DNA of 64,000 bases from the NCBI GenBank assembly GCA_900466875.1, contig UBNQ01000013.1, positions 121,096 to 185,095 on the forward strand. The letters run 5' to 3'. Position numbers and translations under genes: made by a program. The DNA is from Hyphomicrobiales bacterium (GTDB lineage: Bacteria; Pseudomonadota; Alphaproteobacteria; Rhizobiales; Rhizobiaceae). The notes below the pieces were generated by a model. That model saw only the letters and a list, made by a program, of their open reading frames with translations. It searched no databases and was not told where the DNA came from. Every line of letters begins with the position of its first letter. Position 1 is the stretch's first letter. Shown one piece after another: positions 25,072 to 34,838 of the stretch.

Positions 25072-26436
25072 TCAGCTGGTGATCCGCGGTGTGCTGACGA
25101 TCTTGCGGAACAGGGTTTTCATGGCGTTTTCAATGCCCTGTTCCAGCGTGACCTCGAAGAAATAACCTGGGCTCGCGCATTCCTGCATTTTTGTCGAAAT
25201 ACTGGAGTCGAAGGGTTTGACCCATTCTTTCCAGAAGTCGTTGTCTTTCAGCGGCAGATATGTGGTGTAGAGAACCGCGACACGAATATTGGCGTCTTTC
25301 AGGGCTTGGCAGGAGCGTATGTCTATCGGCTCGATACAGCGGCCGGAACCATTCGCTTTCTTGGTGCAGTTCTTCGGTTTGTAGCTGTCACCTACGCCAT
25401 CGGCGACCATGAAGACGATCTTTTGCCGGTCGGCTCTGCTCGTGCCGTACCCGGGCAACCCGTAGTCTGCGGATTTGCCGAGGATTTCATCCTTGATGCC
25501 GGACAGGGCCTTGTCGAAGCTTGTCTGCTGATCGCTATCGTAATTCTGGTAGGGAATGCTCATCAGCTTGATTTTGTCGGTGGCCTCGCCCACGGTCGAA
25601 AAATTCTCGTTCAGTTCCGCGGCCTTGAACAGCTTCAGATTTTGCGCCTTCTCTCCGAATGTGTAGGCCGCCATGCGGAACTGCCCGGAGACCGTCTGTG
25701 TCGTTTTTGCCGTCGCCATAAGGGCCTTGACGGCTTCCGCGACGACATCGATGCGGATCGGTATCTTGTTGGCTTTGGCGACATTGTAGAAGCTATAGGG
25801 GTCGTCAATGCCGCTTTCCGAAACGATATGGCAGGCAAAGGCGCAATTCGGGTCTTTGCCCTTGTTGCTGCCCGGCCCGCTGTAGCCGTACCAGGTTGCG
25901 ATTTTCATTTTGCTGATGGCATCAGTTGTGGCCGCAACTCCCATGGAGGGTGTGTTGTCCAGCAGCATGTAGAAATCCATGAAGGACGGCGTCTGGTAGG
26001 TTGCCGTTGCGACATTGGAAACGGTGATGTCGGTTTTCCCGAGGATTTGCATGAACGTCGTCGGAAGCGTGCCGGTGTAGGTCACGCGCGAAGTGATGAC
26101 GCTGTCCGTTTTCTGTAGCTGAATGTCGACAGTGACGGGGATATCCGCCGAATTTCCCGATATCTGCCCGAAGAAAAGTTTGCGGGCCTCGGCTGTGTTC
26201 AGGGAGACCGTACCGTCTCCGGGCATTGTCATTGCCTGCGCGACGGCTGCGGATTTTTCTGCGATGGCGCCGACGGCCGCCGCGTCGGCTGCCGCGGCAA
26301 GTTCGGCCTTGAGACTGAGTGCCCTGCCGAAGTCGATTGCCAGTCCCGCGACCCCGATCAGCGGCACCATCACCAGCGCCGTTATGACGCCAAAATTACC
26401 GGATTTATCCTGCGAAAAGCACCCAAGAATTCGCAT
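25072..26436 (-). CDS. TadG-like pilus-assembly protein with von Willebrand A domain
   Basis: Protein of 454 residues. The N-terminus has the Tad/TadE-type Flp_N segment: short basic lead, GNFGVITALVMVPLIGVAGL as membrane anchor, then the AELAAAADAAAVGA helix. A VWA domain starts near residue 150 and has a metal-site motif of the DxTxS form (LLDNTPSMG). Such proteins are exported minor components or regulators of tight-adherence pili. No TadA ATPase, CpaB, secretin or Flp pilin lies nearby, so it is an orphan. It is convergent with gor and alone on its transcript. A cousin locus lies at 28172-30318. Role unproven. Confidence 0.82.
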   Translation of the reverse strand: MRILGCFSQDKSGNFGVITALVMVPLIGVAGLAIDFGRALSLKAELAAAADAAAVGAIAEKSAAVAQAMTMPGDGTVSLNTAEARKLFFGQISGNSADIPVTVDIQLQKTDSVITSRVTYTGTLPTTFMQILGKTDITVSNVATATYQTPSFMDFYMLLDNTPSMGVAATTDAISKMKIATWYGYSGPGSNKGKDPNCAFACHIVSESGIDDPYSFYNVAKANKIPIRIDVVAEAVKALMATAKTTQTVSGQFRMAAYTFGEKAQNLKLFKAAELNENFSTVGEATDKIKLMSIPYQNYDSDQQTSFDKALSGIKDEILGKSADYGLPGYGTSRADRQKIVFMVADGVGDSYKPKNCTKKANGSGRCIEPIDIRSCQALKDANIRVAVLYTTYLPLKDNDFWKEWVKPFDSSISTKMQECASPGYFFEVTLEQGIENAMKTLFRKIVSTPRITS

Positions 26437-26692
26437 TTGCAGCCCCCCAGCCGATCAATGCCCCAGAATGTGATTGATTATCGCAAAGTAAAGTGAAGCA
26501 AAATTTAAGGTTAGGCGCGATGTCGCTGAATATGGTTAAGGGCGATCTTCAAGGGTGCGTTTCGGCAATGGATCGTTCACCGAAACGACGTGCCCAAACC
26601 GGCTAGGCAAATGCGGCATCACGGTTTATAAGCCGCCTCTATTGTGAAGAGGAATGGCCGGACCCGGTGGTCCGGTCCCACAGGTGAGACAA

Positions 26693-28066
26693 ATGGCACA
26701 GAATTGGACCCCGAACAGCTGGCGCAGCAAGCCGATCCAGCAGGTTCCGGCATATCCCGATCAGGCCGCTCTGGCGGCGACAGAAGCCCAGCTGGCGAAG
26801 TTTCCCCCGCTCGTTTTTGCCGGTGAGGCGCGTCGCCTCAAGGCACAGCTTGCAAAGGTCGCGGAAGGCGATGCTTTCCTGCTCCAGGGCGGCGATTGCG
26901 CCGAGAGCTTCTACGAACATGGCGCGGACAATATCCGCGACTTCTTCCGCTCGTTCCTGCAGATGGCCGTTGTCCTGACCTATGGTGCGCAGCTGCCGGT
27001 CGTGAAGGTCGGCCGTATCGCCGGTCAGTTCGCCAAGCCGCGTTCCTCGAATTTCGAGAAGCAGGGTGACGTGGAACTGCCGTCCTACCGTGGCGACATC
27101 ATCAACGGCATCGACTTTACGGAAGCTTCGCGTATTCCCAACCCGGAGCGCCAGCTCGACGCCTACCGCCAGTCGGCCGCGACGCTTAATCTTCTGCGTG
27201 CGTTCGCCATGGGTGGTTATGCCAACCTGGAAAACGTCCACAAGTGGATGCTCGGTTTCGTCAAGGATAGCCCGCAGGCGGATCGCTACAAGAAGCTGGC
27301 GGATCGCATCAGCGAGACGATGGACTTCATGCGTGCGATCGGGATCACGGCGGACAATCAGCCGAGCCTGCGCGAGACGGATTTCTTCACCAGCCATGAA
27401 GCGCTGCTTCTCGGCTACGAAGAGGCCTTTACCCGCGTCGATTCCACCTCGGGCGACTGGTACGCGACCTCCGGCCACATGCTGTGGATCGGTGACCGCA
27501 CCCGCCAGCTCGACCATGCCCATGTGGAATATTTCCGCGGCATCAAGAACCCGATCGGTCTGAAATGCGGTCCGTCGCTGCAGCCGGACAACCTGATCGA
27601 GCTGATCGACGCGCTGAACCCGGCCAACGAGGCCGGCCGCCTGACGCTGATCTGCCGTTTCGGCCATGACAAGGTCGCGGAACACCTGCCGAAGCTCATC
27701 CGCGCCGTCGAGCGCGAGGGCAAGAAGGTGGTGTGGTCCTGCGATCCGATGCATGGCAACACGATCACGCTCAACAACTACAAGACCCGGCCGTTCGACC
27801 GGATCCTGTCGGAAGTGGAAAGCTTCTTCCAGATCCACCGGGCCGAAGGCACGCATCCGGGTGGCATCCATGTCGAAATGACCGGCAAGGACGTGACCGA
27901 ATGCACCGGTGGCGCCCGCGCCGTGACCGGCGCGGACCTGCAGGATCGCTATCACACCCATTGCGACCCGCGTCTCAATGCGGACCAGGCACTGGAACTG
28001 GCCTTCCTTCTGGCCGAACGGATGAAGACTGGCCGCGACGAAAAGCGGCTGGTGGTCAACGGCTGA
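26693..28066 (+). CDS. aroF: Class II 3-deoxy-7-phosphoheptulonate synthase
   Basis: First enzyme of the shikimate pathway (457 residues), condensing phosphoenolpyruvate and erythrose-4-phosphate. It is the plant/actinobacterial-like class II (AroA-II) form. Visible family elements: [59 protein letters not shown] and the metal-site region [11 protein letters not shown] chose ATG at 26693 ([11 protein letters not shown]), the conserved N-terminus, behind AGGTGAG; an in-frame ATG at 26654 would add 13 unsupported residues. A strong terminator follows. Confidence 0.95.
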   Translation: MAQNWTPNSWRSKPIQQVPAYPDQAALAATEAQLAKFPPLVFAGEARRLKAQLAKVAEGDAFLLQGGDCAESFYEHGADNIRDFFRSFLQMAVVLTYGAQLPVVKVGRIAGQFAKPRSSNFEKQGDVELPSYRGDIINGIDFTEASRIPNPERQLDAYRQSAATLNLLRAFAMGGYANLENVHKWMLGFVKDSPQADRYKKLADRISETMDFMRAIGITADNQPSLRETDFFTSHEALLLGYEEAFTRVDSTSGDWYATSGHMLWIGDRTRQLDHAHVEYFRGIKNPIGLKCGPSLQPDNLIELIDALNPANEAGRLTLICRFGHDKVAEHLPKLIRAVEREGKKVVWSCDPMHGNTITLNNYKTRPFDRILSEVESFFQIHRAEGTHPGGIHVEMTGKDVTECTGGARAVTGADLQDRYHTHCDPRLNADQALELAFLLAERMKTGRDEKRLVVNG

Positions 28067-28098
28067 GCCGTATCGCGTTTCATACATCAGGAATCAAA

Positions 28099-28128
28099 CA
28101 GGGCCGGCGATCGCCGGCCCTGTTCTTT
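28099..28128. terminator. Terminator after the DAHP synthase gene
   Basis: Perfect inverted repeat CAGGGCCGGCGA / TCGCCGGCCCTG followed by TTCTTTT, 32 bases past the stop. It faces the convergent tadG-like gene, which ends at 28172. Confidence 0.88.
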
Positions 28129-28171
28129 TCTCGCCCGGGTGCTGAACAAAAATACCGGACGAGTACCGAAA

Positions 28172-29899
28172 CTACTGGACGAGAACCGGATTGCGGCATG
28201 AGGCGCCGCCGACGCGCACATCGACCTCGCCGACCTTGACGCCGATCGTGGACAATACGCTGTAGAGAACCTGGTCGAGCGGCGTGGTTAAAAGCCTCAA
28301 CGTATCGGCCAGACCGCCAAGCAGTGCGGATGGCACCTCGACTCTGAGCCCCAGAAGTTCGACCTCGAGCTGCAGGTTTTTCAATAACGAATCCAACAGC
28401 GTCGAGACTGTGTTTCTCGTCGAGGCCTGTTTCACCTTCTGGCTCGATATGTCGGAGGGGGAGAAGGAAAGCTGTGTTGCATTGACATTGGTCGCATTGG
28501 CATAGGCAAGCGCCGTCAGGTTCAAGGCGGGTGTTGCGACCATCTTGGTTTTCGTCGCGTGCGGATCCTTGCCGAAATTGGCGAAGGCCGACTTGTCGAT
28601 ATCGCCGAGCGACAGTTCCAGCACGCCTGGAACGGCCTCGACATTCACCGTTGCCCCGGTCGAACCGCTGGGGCAGCTGATCGACGCCATACGGCCTTCC
28701 GCATGGGCAACTTCCAGATAGAGCGGCACCTTGATCCGGATGCCGAGCAGGCCGGTAATGCCGTCGACGGTGGTTGTCAGTGCTATACGTGTCTGAGCGG
28801 TTCGCACGATCGAGCCGGTTCGGCCGATCCCGAGTGCTTTCGATCCGACCGGTGGTTCGCCGACCGCCACCGACAGGGTCAGTCCACCGAGACCGGGGAT
28901 TGTTGCGCCGAGATCGAGATCGATCTGATGGGAGCCGCCATTTGCGGCGTTCGCCGTGGCGCTGATCAGGTTGAATATATCCGTCTGCACCGTCAGGCCA
29001 TCGTTCTTGCCGATCAGGCGCGAGCCGAGCGGGCCGATATCCATGATGTCCTTCAGCTTGACGGTAAGCTTGGTGTTGCCAAGCGTCTTTTCCAGCGACT
29101 TGACGATCGCCGCAAGAGCCGGCGTGACGCCGGTCGTCTGGCCGATGGCGTTTAGGAGTGTACCGTAGGAAATATCGGTATTGAGCAGATCGGTATAGGT
29201 CCCGGCCGTCAGGTTGAGCTTGATGGCCAGCTGGTCGAAGACCTTGAGCAGATCGATATTGGCGTTGACCAGCGATTGGTAGTCCATCACCGACAGGTTG
29301 ACGGTCGTGCCGAGAAGACTGCCGAGCAGGGCGTTGACCACGCCGCCGTTAAGGCTGGCAAGCCGTGAGCCGACCGAGAACGACGCCATCTTGTCGATCG
29401 CGGCGGTACCGCTGGCGTTCAGCATCGGCGCCTTTGTGATAGAGCCACCGAAGAAAAGGCCGCCTTTCTGATAGACGTTCACACGGACGGCGTCATAGGG
29501 AGCAACGCCGGACTGGAAGCGCGTGCCGACCGAAAGTGACGAATCGGCCTGGTACCTTCCGCTGATCACTTCCGCATAGGCCTCGAACTTGTCGAACACG
29601 GTATCCAGACTGAAGGCGATGGGCGCGCCCTTGTTCAGAAGCTGTCCGTTTTTGAGCACGGCGATATTCTTGTTGTTGAGGTTCATGTAGTCCGCGACGC
29701 CGGTCTCGGGACTGCTCGGGTTCGCCGCGGCTGAAATTGCCGAAAGATCGGCGGTCGTCTGGAGCTCGCGTTGCTGCAGTGTCAGGTATCCGTAATCGAC
29801 GCCGAGCGCGAGAACGCTGATCATGATCGGCAGCGACAGAGCGGCCGTGATGGCGACATTGCCGCGCCCGTCGCGCAGCCATCGTTTGATCTGTCGCAT
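28172..29899 (-). CDS. TadG-family pilus-assembly protein
   Basis: Protein of 575 residues. The N-terminus is the Tad-type anchor (GNVAITAALSLPIMISVLAL then GYLTLQQRELQTTADLSAIS). The rest is a long secreted region without a recognised VWA motif, rich in Ser/Thr/Asn/Gly/Val/Leu, with two cysteines widely spaced (near residue 405 and at the very C-terminus, GGASCRNPVLVQ). It resembles the large TadG proteins of tight-adherence loci in overall build. It is translationally coupled to the TadE-like gene upstream (TGATG). No other tad gene is near. Surface or pilus-associated role is inference. Confidence 0.82.
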   Translation of the reverse strand: MRQIKRWLRDGRGNVAITAALSLPIMISVLALGVDYGYLTLQQRELQTTADLSAISAAANPSSPETGVADYMNLNNKNIAVLKNGQLLNKGAPIAFSLDTVFDKFEAYAEVISGRYQADSSLSVGTRFQSGVAPYDAVRVNVYQKGGLFFGGSITKAPMLNASGTAAIDKMASFSVGSRLASLNGGVVNALLGSLLGTTVNLSVMDYQSLVNANIDLLKVFDQLAIKLNLTAGTYTDLLNTDISYGTLLNAIGQTTGVTPALAAIVKSLEKTLGNTKLTVKLKDIMDIGPLGSRLIGKNDGLTVQTDIFNLISATANAANGGSHQIDLDLGATIPGLGGLTLSVAVGEPPVGSKALGIGRTGSIVRTAQTRIALTTTVDGITGLLGIRIKVPLYLEVAHAEGRMASISCPSGSTGATVNVEAVPGVLELSLGDIDKSAFANFGKDPHATKTKMVATPALNLTALAYANATNVNATQLSFSPSDISSQKVKQASTRNTVSTLLDSLLKNLQLEVELLGLRVEVPSALLGGLADTLRLLTTPLDQVLYSVLSTIGVKVGEVDVRVGGASCRNPVLVQ

Positions 29900-30318
29900 C
29901 AGATGCCTCCGACCCGGACCGTTGCGAACCGTTTGATCTGGCTGCTCGGCATGGCGTAGGTAAAGAGGTTGAAGATCGGCAGGTTGCTGGCGTCATAGGT
30001 GAGTGCAACCGTGAATTGGTTTGGATTGTTCGGATCCGCCTGTGCTGTCGCCGTCAGCTTCGATTTATCGAGAAGCGTGCTGTCCACCATCGAGCGGCTT
30101 ATGAAATCCGTGACAAGGCTCTTGCGCTCGGTATCGCTCATGCCGGCCACGGCGGTGCGAGCAGCATCGGCCGCCAGTTGCTGTACGGAATGGGCAGCGG
30201 ACAGATAAATGCCATAGGCGATCATGCTGAGCAGGGCGAAAAAGAAAAGCGGGGAGACGATGGCAAACTCGACCGCCGCCGCCCCGGATATATTGGTCAT
30301 GTACCGCCGGATACGCAT
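29899..30318 (-). CDS. TadE-like pseudopilin-type protein
   Basis: Small membrane-anchored protein of 139 residues. The TadE motif is clear: GAAAVEFAIVSPLFFFALLS, with the Glu that follows the prepilin-type cleavage position, then a helix with AADAARTAVAGM. The ATG at 30318 is supported by an excellent site (GGAGGA five bases upstream); an in-frame extension to 30363 is not. The stop overlaps the TadG-like start by one base. TadE-like pseudopilins are processed by a TadV/CpaA peptidase, which is not in the window. Confidence 0.85.
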   Translation of the reverse strand: MRIRRYMTNISGAAAVEFAIVSPLFFFALLSMIAYGIYLSAAHSVQQLAADAARTAVAGMSDTERKSLVTDFISRSMVDSTLLDKSKLTATAQADPNNPNQFTVALTYDASNLPIFNLFTYAMPSSQIKRFATVRVGGI

Positions 30319-30521
30319 CCGTCTCCTCCGATCTCTTTTTTGACTCATTATCAGCATCATCAATTAAGGCATCACTAAAATAGACGAGATGAATATAAGG
30401 AAATGACCGGACTTGTGATGAACAGCGAGGATCGACGGGTCCTCGGTCTTTGGCCGTTCCTGTTGAAAATTCGCCTGACAAGACCGTTGCGGCATTTGCG
30501 TCGTGGCATTAAATCTCGGTC

Positions 30522-32195
30522 ATGACCCAGAATGATCCCAAGACTTTGCGTATCGCGATTGCCCAGCTCAATCCCACGGTCGGCGATGTCGCCGGCAACC
30601 TTGCTCTTGCGCGCGACGCGCGGCGAGACGCCGCCCGCGAGGGGGCAGATCTCCTGATGCTGACCGAGCTTTTCATCTCTGGTTATCCGCCGGAAGATCT
30701 CGTGCTCAAGCCGTCATTCCTGAATTCCTGCCTCAAGGCTGTCGAGGCATTGGCCGCGGATACGGCAGACGGCGGACCGGGCGTCCTGATCGGTTTCCCA
30801 CGCCAAGGCGAGGCGGGGCGGCATAATTCCGTGGCGCTGCTCGACGCCGGCAAGATCATCGCGATCCGCGACAAGATCGATCTGCCGAATTACGGCGAGT
30901 TCGACGAAAAGCGCGTCTTTACCGAAGGATCGATTTCCGGCCCCTATAATTTCAGGGGCATTCGTATCGGCGTTCCGATCTGCGAGGAAATCTGGAACGA
31001 TATGGGCGTCTGCGAGACCCTGGCCGAAAGCGGCGCCGAGATCCTGCTCGTGCCCAACGGTTCGCCCTATTATCGCGGCAAGCTCGATGTGCGTTATCAG
31101 GTGGCGTTGCGGCAGGTGATCGAAAGCGGTCTACCGCTCGTCTTCGCAAACCAGCTCGGCGGACAGGACGAACTGGTCTTCGATGGCGCGAGCTTCGCCT
31201 TCAATGCCGACAGGTCTCTGGCCTTCCAGCTTTCGCAATTCGAGACGGCCTTCGCCGTCACCGACTGGCGACGCGAAGAGGGCGGCTGGCGCTGCCAGCC
31301 CGGCCCGATGGTGCGTATTCCGGAAAAGGAAGAGGCAGACTACCACGCCTGCATGCTCGGTTTCCGTGACTACGTGAACAAGAACGGCTTCAAATCCGTG
31401 GTGCTCGGCCTGTCCGGCGGCATCGATTCGGCGGTCTGCGCGGCGATTGCCGTTGACGCCCTGGGCGAGGAGAGGGTGCGCACCATCATGCTGCCCTATC
31501 GTTATACGTCGGAGGATTCGTTCAAGGATGCCGCCGACTGTGCGAAAGCGCTTGGCTGCCGCTACGATATCGTGCCGATTGCAGATCCCGTCGAAGGATT
31601 TCTCGCATCGCTCTCCGACATGTTCGAGGGCACGGATGAAGGGATCACCGAGGAAAACCTGCAGAGCCGCACGCGCGGCACGATCCTGATGGCGATCTCC
31701 AACAAGTTCGGTTCGATGGTGGTGACGACCGGCAATAAGTCGGAAATGTCGGTCGGTTATGCGACGCTCTACGGCGACATGAACGGCGGCTTCAACCCGA
31801 TCAAGGATCTCTACAAGATGCAGGTCTATGCGCTTTCCGAATGGCGCAACGACAATGTGCCGGCAGGCGCGCTCGGCCCGTCCGGCGAGGTTATCCCGAA
31901 AAACATCATTTCCAAGGCCCCCTCGGCCGAACTGCGCCCAGATCAGACCGACCAGGATTCGCTGCCGCCCTATCCGGTCCTGGACGACATTCTCGAATGC
32001 CTTGTCGAACTGGAAATGGGGACGGAAGACATCGTCGCCCGCGGCCATGACGTGGCAACCGTCCACAGGATCGAGCATCTGCTTTACCTCGCCGAATACA
32101 AGCGGCGCCAGTCCGCCCCCGGCGTGAAGATCACCAAGAAGAATTTTGGCCGCGACCGGCGTTACCCGATCACCAACCGTTTTCGGGATCGATAA
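30522..32195 (+). CDS. nadE: Glutamine-dependent NAD+ synthetase
   Basis: Two-domain enzyme of 557 residues making NAD+ from deamido-NAD+. The N-terminal nitrilase-type glutaminase has its Glu-Lys-Cys triad in LTELFISGYPPEDL, IRDKIDLPNYGEFDEKRVF and GVPICEEIWND. The C-terminal synthetase starts near residue 275 with the PP-loop GLSGGIDSAVCAAIAVDALG. The C-terminus SFGRDRRYP-like segment (NFGRDRRYPITNRFR) is standard. Start ATG at 30522 is divergent from the TadE-like gene. The next gene is 11 bases downstream. Assignment is secure. Confidence 0.96.
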   Translation: MTQNDPKTLRIAIAQLNPTVGDVAGNLALARDARRDAAREGADLLMLTELFISGYPPEDLVLKPSFLNSCLKAVEALAADTADGGPGVLIGFPRQGEAGRHNSVALLDAGKIIAIRDKIDLPNYGEFDEKRVFTEGSISGPYNFRGIRIGVPICEEIWNDMGVCETLAESGAEILLVPNGSPYYRGKLDVRYQVALRQVIESGLPLVFANQLGGQDELVFDGASFAFNADRSLAFQLSQFETAFAVTDWRREEGGWRCQPGPMVRIPEKEEADYHACMLGFRDYVNKNGFKSVVLGLSGGIDSAVCAAIAVDALGEERVRTIMLPYRYTSEDSFKDAADCAKALGCRYDIVPIADPVEGFLASLSDMFEGTDEGITEENLQSRTRGTILMAISNKFGSMVVTTGNKSEMSVGYATLYGDMNGGFNPIKDLYKMQVYALSEWRNDNVPAGALGPSGEVIPKNIISKAPSAELRPDQTDQDSLPPYPVLDDILECLVELEMGTEDIVARGHDVATVHRIEHLLYLAEYKRRQSAPGVKITKKNFGRDRRYPITNRFRDR

Positions 32196-32206
32196 GGGAG
32201 GCGCTC

Positions 32207-33043
32207 GTGGCGCTGCGCAGTTCTGTCGAGATCTACAACATCCGCACTCGCCAGAGCCGTGTCGTCTGGCAGACGGAAGCGCTGTTCGAAGCGCCGAACT
32301 GGTCTCCGGATGGTGACTATCTGATGCTCAATGCCGACGGTCTGATCTATCGGTTATCCCCGCATGGTGACGGAAAGCCGGAAAAGCTCGATACGGGTTT
32401 TGCGACACTCTGCAACAATGATCATGGCATTTCTCCGGACGGCGCCCTGATCGCGATCTCCGACAAGGTCGAGTTCGGTAAATCGGCGATCTACGTGCTG
32501 GAGGCTGAGGGCGGCACGCCAAGGCTGGTGACGGAAAACCTGCCGTCCTACTGGCATGGCTGGTCGCCTGATGGAAAGACATTCACTTATTGCGGCATCC
32601 GCGATCAGGTTTTTGATATCTATACGATCGACATCGACGGAAAGAGCGAGCTACGGCTGACTTTCGGCGAAGGCCGCAATGACGGGCCGGATTTTTCGCC
32701 GGATGGAAAATGGATCTATTTCAACTCCAGCCGCACCGGTCTGATGCAGATCTGGCGCGTACCAACGGCCGGAGGCGCTGCCGAACGTATCACCGACAGC
32801 ATTTATGGCGACTGGTTCCCGCATCCGTCACCGAAGGGTGACAAGATCGTTTTCGTCTCTTACGACGCCGACGTCTTCGACCACCCGCGCGACCAGCATG
32901 TTCGCGTCCGGCTGATGGATATGGATGGCGGCAATGTCGAGACCCTGTTCGAACTGTTCGGCGGGCAGGGCACGATGAACTCTCCCAACTGGTCACCGGA
33001 TGGTGATGAATTTGCCTATGTGCGGTATTTCCCTGCGGCTTGA
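32207..33043 (+). CDS. TolB-like WD40/PD40 beta-propeller protein
   Basis: Protein of 278 residues built from PD40-type repeats with the motif WSPDG or FSPDG (FEAPNWSPDGDYLML, SYWHGWSPDGKTF, GPDFSPDGKWIYFNSSRTGL, NSPNWSPDGDEFAYV). No signal peptide is evident, so unlike TolB itself it may be cytoplasmic. GTG start at 32207, eleven bases after nadE, so co-transcribed with it. Proteins like this are annotated as biopolymer-transporter Tol components, but tolQRA and pal are absent. Function is unknown beyond the fold. Confidence 0.82.
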   Translation: MALRSSVEIYNIRTRQSRVVWQTEALFEAPNWSPDGDYLMLNADGLIYRLSPHGDGKPEKLDTGFATLCNNDHGISPDGALIAISDKVEFGKSAIYVLEAEGGTPRLVTENLPSYWHGWSPDGKTFTYCGIRDQVFDIYTIDIDGKSELRLTFGEGRNDGPDFSPDGKWIYFNSSRTGLMQIWRVPTAGGAAERITDSIYGDWFPHPSPKGDKIVFVSYDADVFDHPRDQHVRVRLMDMDGGNVETLFELFGGQGTMNSPNWSPDGDEFAYVRYFPAA

Positions 33044-33077
33044 ACGGTCTTGCTTCGCCCGGGCTCAACCAGCATAA

Positions 33078-34023
<946 letters not shown>

Positions 34024-34752
34024 TCACTGCTGCAATTGCTGCGGCCCGGCGGATTTCGGATTGGCGAGATCGATGTCTTCTTCGGGGAAAAACTGCGGTC
34101 CGACGGAGCGGACCTTTTTCTCCGGATCAAAGGGCCGGTCCGGCGGAAACTGGACCGGATCTTCTTTCGGAGGCGCCGGCGAGACGCTGCCCAGATGGGT
34201 GATGCTGGAACTCGGATCGTTGGGCTTCAAGCCGTCCGGCCTGGGCTCGTCCGGTTTCGGCAAGGCCAGCCCGCGTATACGCAGGCGTTCCTTCTCGTCC
34301 AGGCCGGTCTGGATGTCGAGGTCGGTCGGCGTGCAATTGTTGGCACGGATCGCCGACAGGATGGCAACGCGCTCTTCCGAAGGCTGCAACAGCGATCGCG
34401 TGCTGTTGCGTTGTTCGGTCAGCCCCGCACGCTCGCCTTCGAGCCGTTGCAGCGTATCCTGCATGTAGCGGCATTCGTCCTCATCGGCGGTTGCCCCGAG
34501 CGTCACGATACTGCCGCTGCCACAGCCCTGCCTGCGCATGTCGATCCGTAGCTGGCGAATATCCGCATTGAGCGCGCTCAGATCCTGCGCGTAACGGCGT
34601 ACATTGCTGCTCGTGCCGATGATCTGCGGAGTGCTGTTGAGGCGACGATAAAGGTTGGCGCAGACCTCGACATCGCGCGCGAATGTGGCCTGCGGCATCA
34701 GCAGCGAGGCGAGCACCAGCGATGTCAGAGTCTGCGTCTTCGAAAATGTCAT
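34024..34752 (-). CDS. Secreted hypothetical protein, Pro-rich C-terminus
   Basis: Protein of 242 residues with a signal peptide (LTSLVLASLLMPQATFA). The mature N-terminal half is helical with four cysteines (VCANLYRRL, RRQGCGSGS, EDECRYMQDTL, NNCTPTD), and the helix-Cys pattern is loosely like DUF2865 proteins of Rhizobiales. The C-terminal 85 residues are Pro/Asp-rich and probably disordered (KPDEPRPDGLKPNDPSSS). The stop directly abuts the bluB stop (convergent, no gap). It lies 86 bases downstream of the malic enzyme on the same strand and may share its transcript. Function unknown. Confidence 0.75.
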   Translation of the reverse strand: MTFSKTQTLTSLVLASLLMPQATFARDVEVCANLYRRLNSTPQIIGTSSNVRRYAQDLSALNADIRQLRIDMRRQGCGSGSIVTLGATADEDECRYMQDTLQRLEGERAGLTEQRNSTRSLLQPSEERVAILSAIRANNCTPTDLDIQTGLDEKERLRIRGLALPKPDEPRPDGLKPNDPSSSITHLGSVSPAPPKEDPVQFPPDRPFDPEKKVRSVGPQFFPEEDIDLANPKSAGPQQLQQ

Positions 34753-34838
34753 GTCTCACCTGTCGCATGGGCTATGCGGCGGATCAACCTGGCATGGCGA
34801 GCATGCGGGAAGCTTGCTTGCAAACGTCCCGCCGCTTG

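Noticed and set aside
26639..28087. 482-codon minus-strand frame opposite the DAHP synthase gene
   Set aside because: Shadow frame; the plus strand has an unmistakable class II DAHP synthase.
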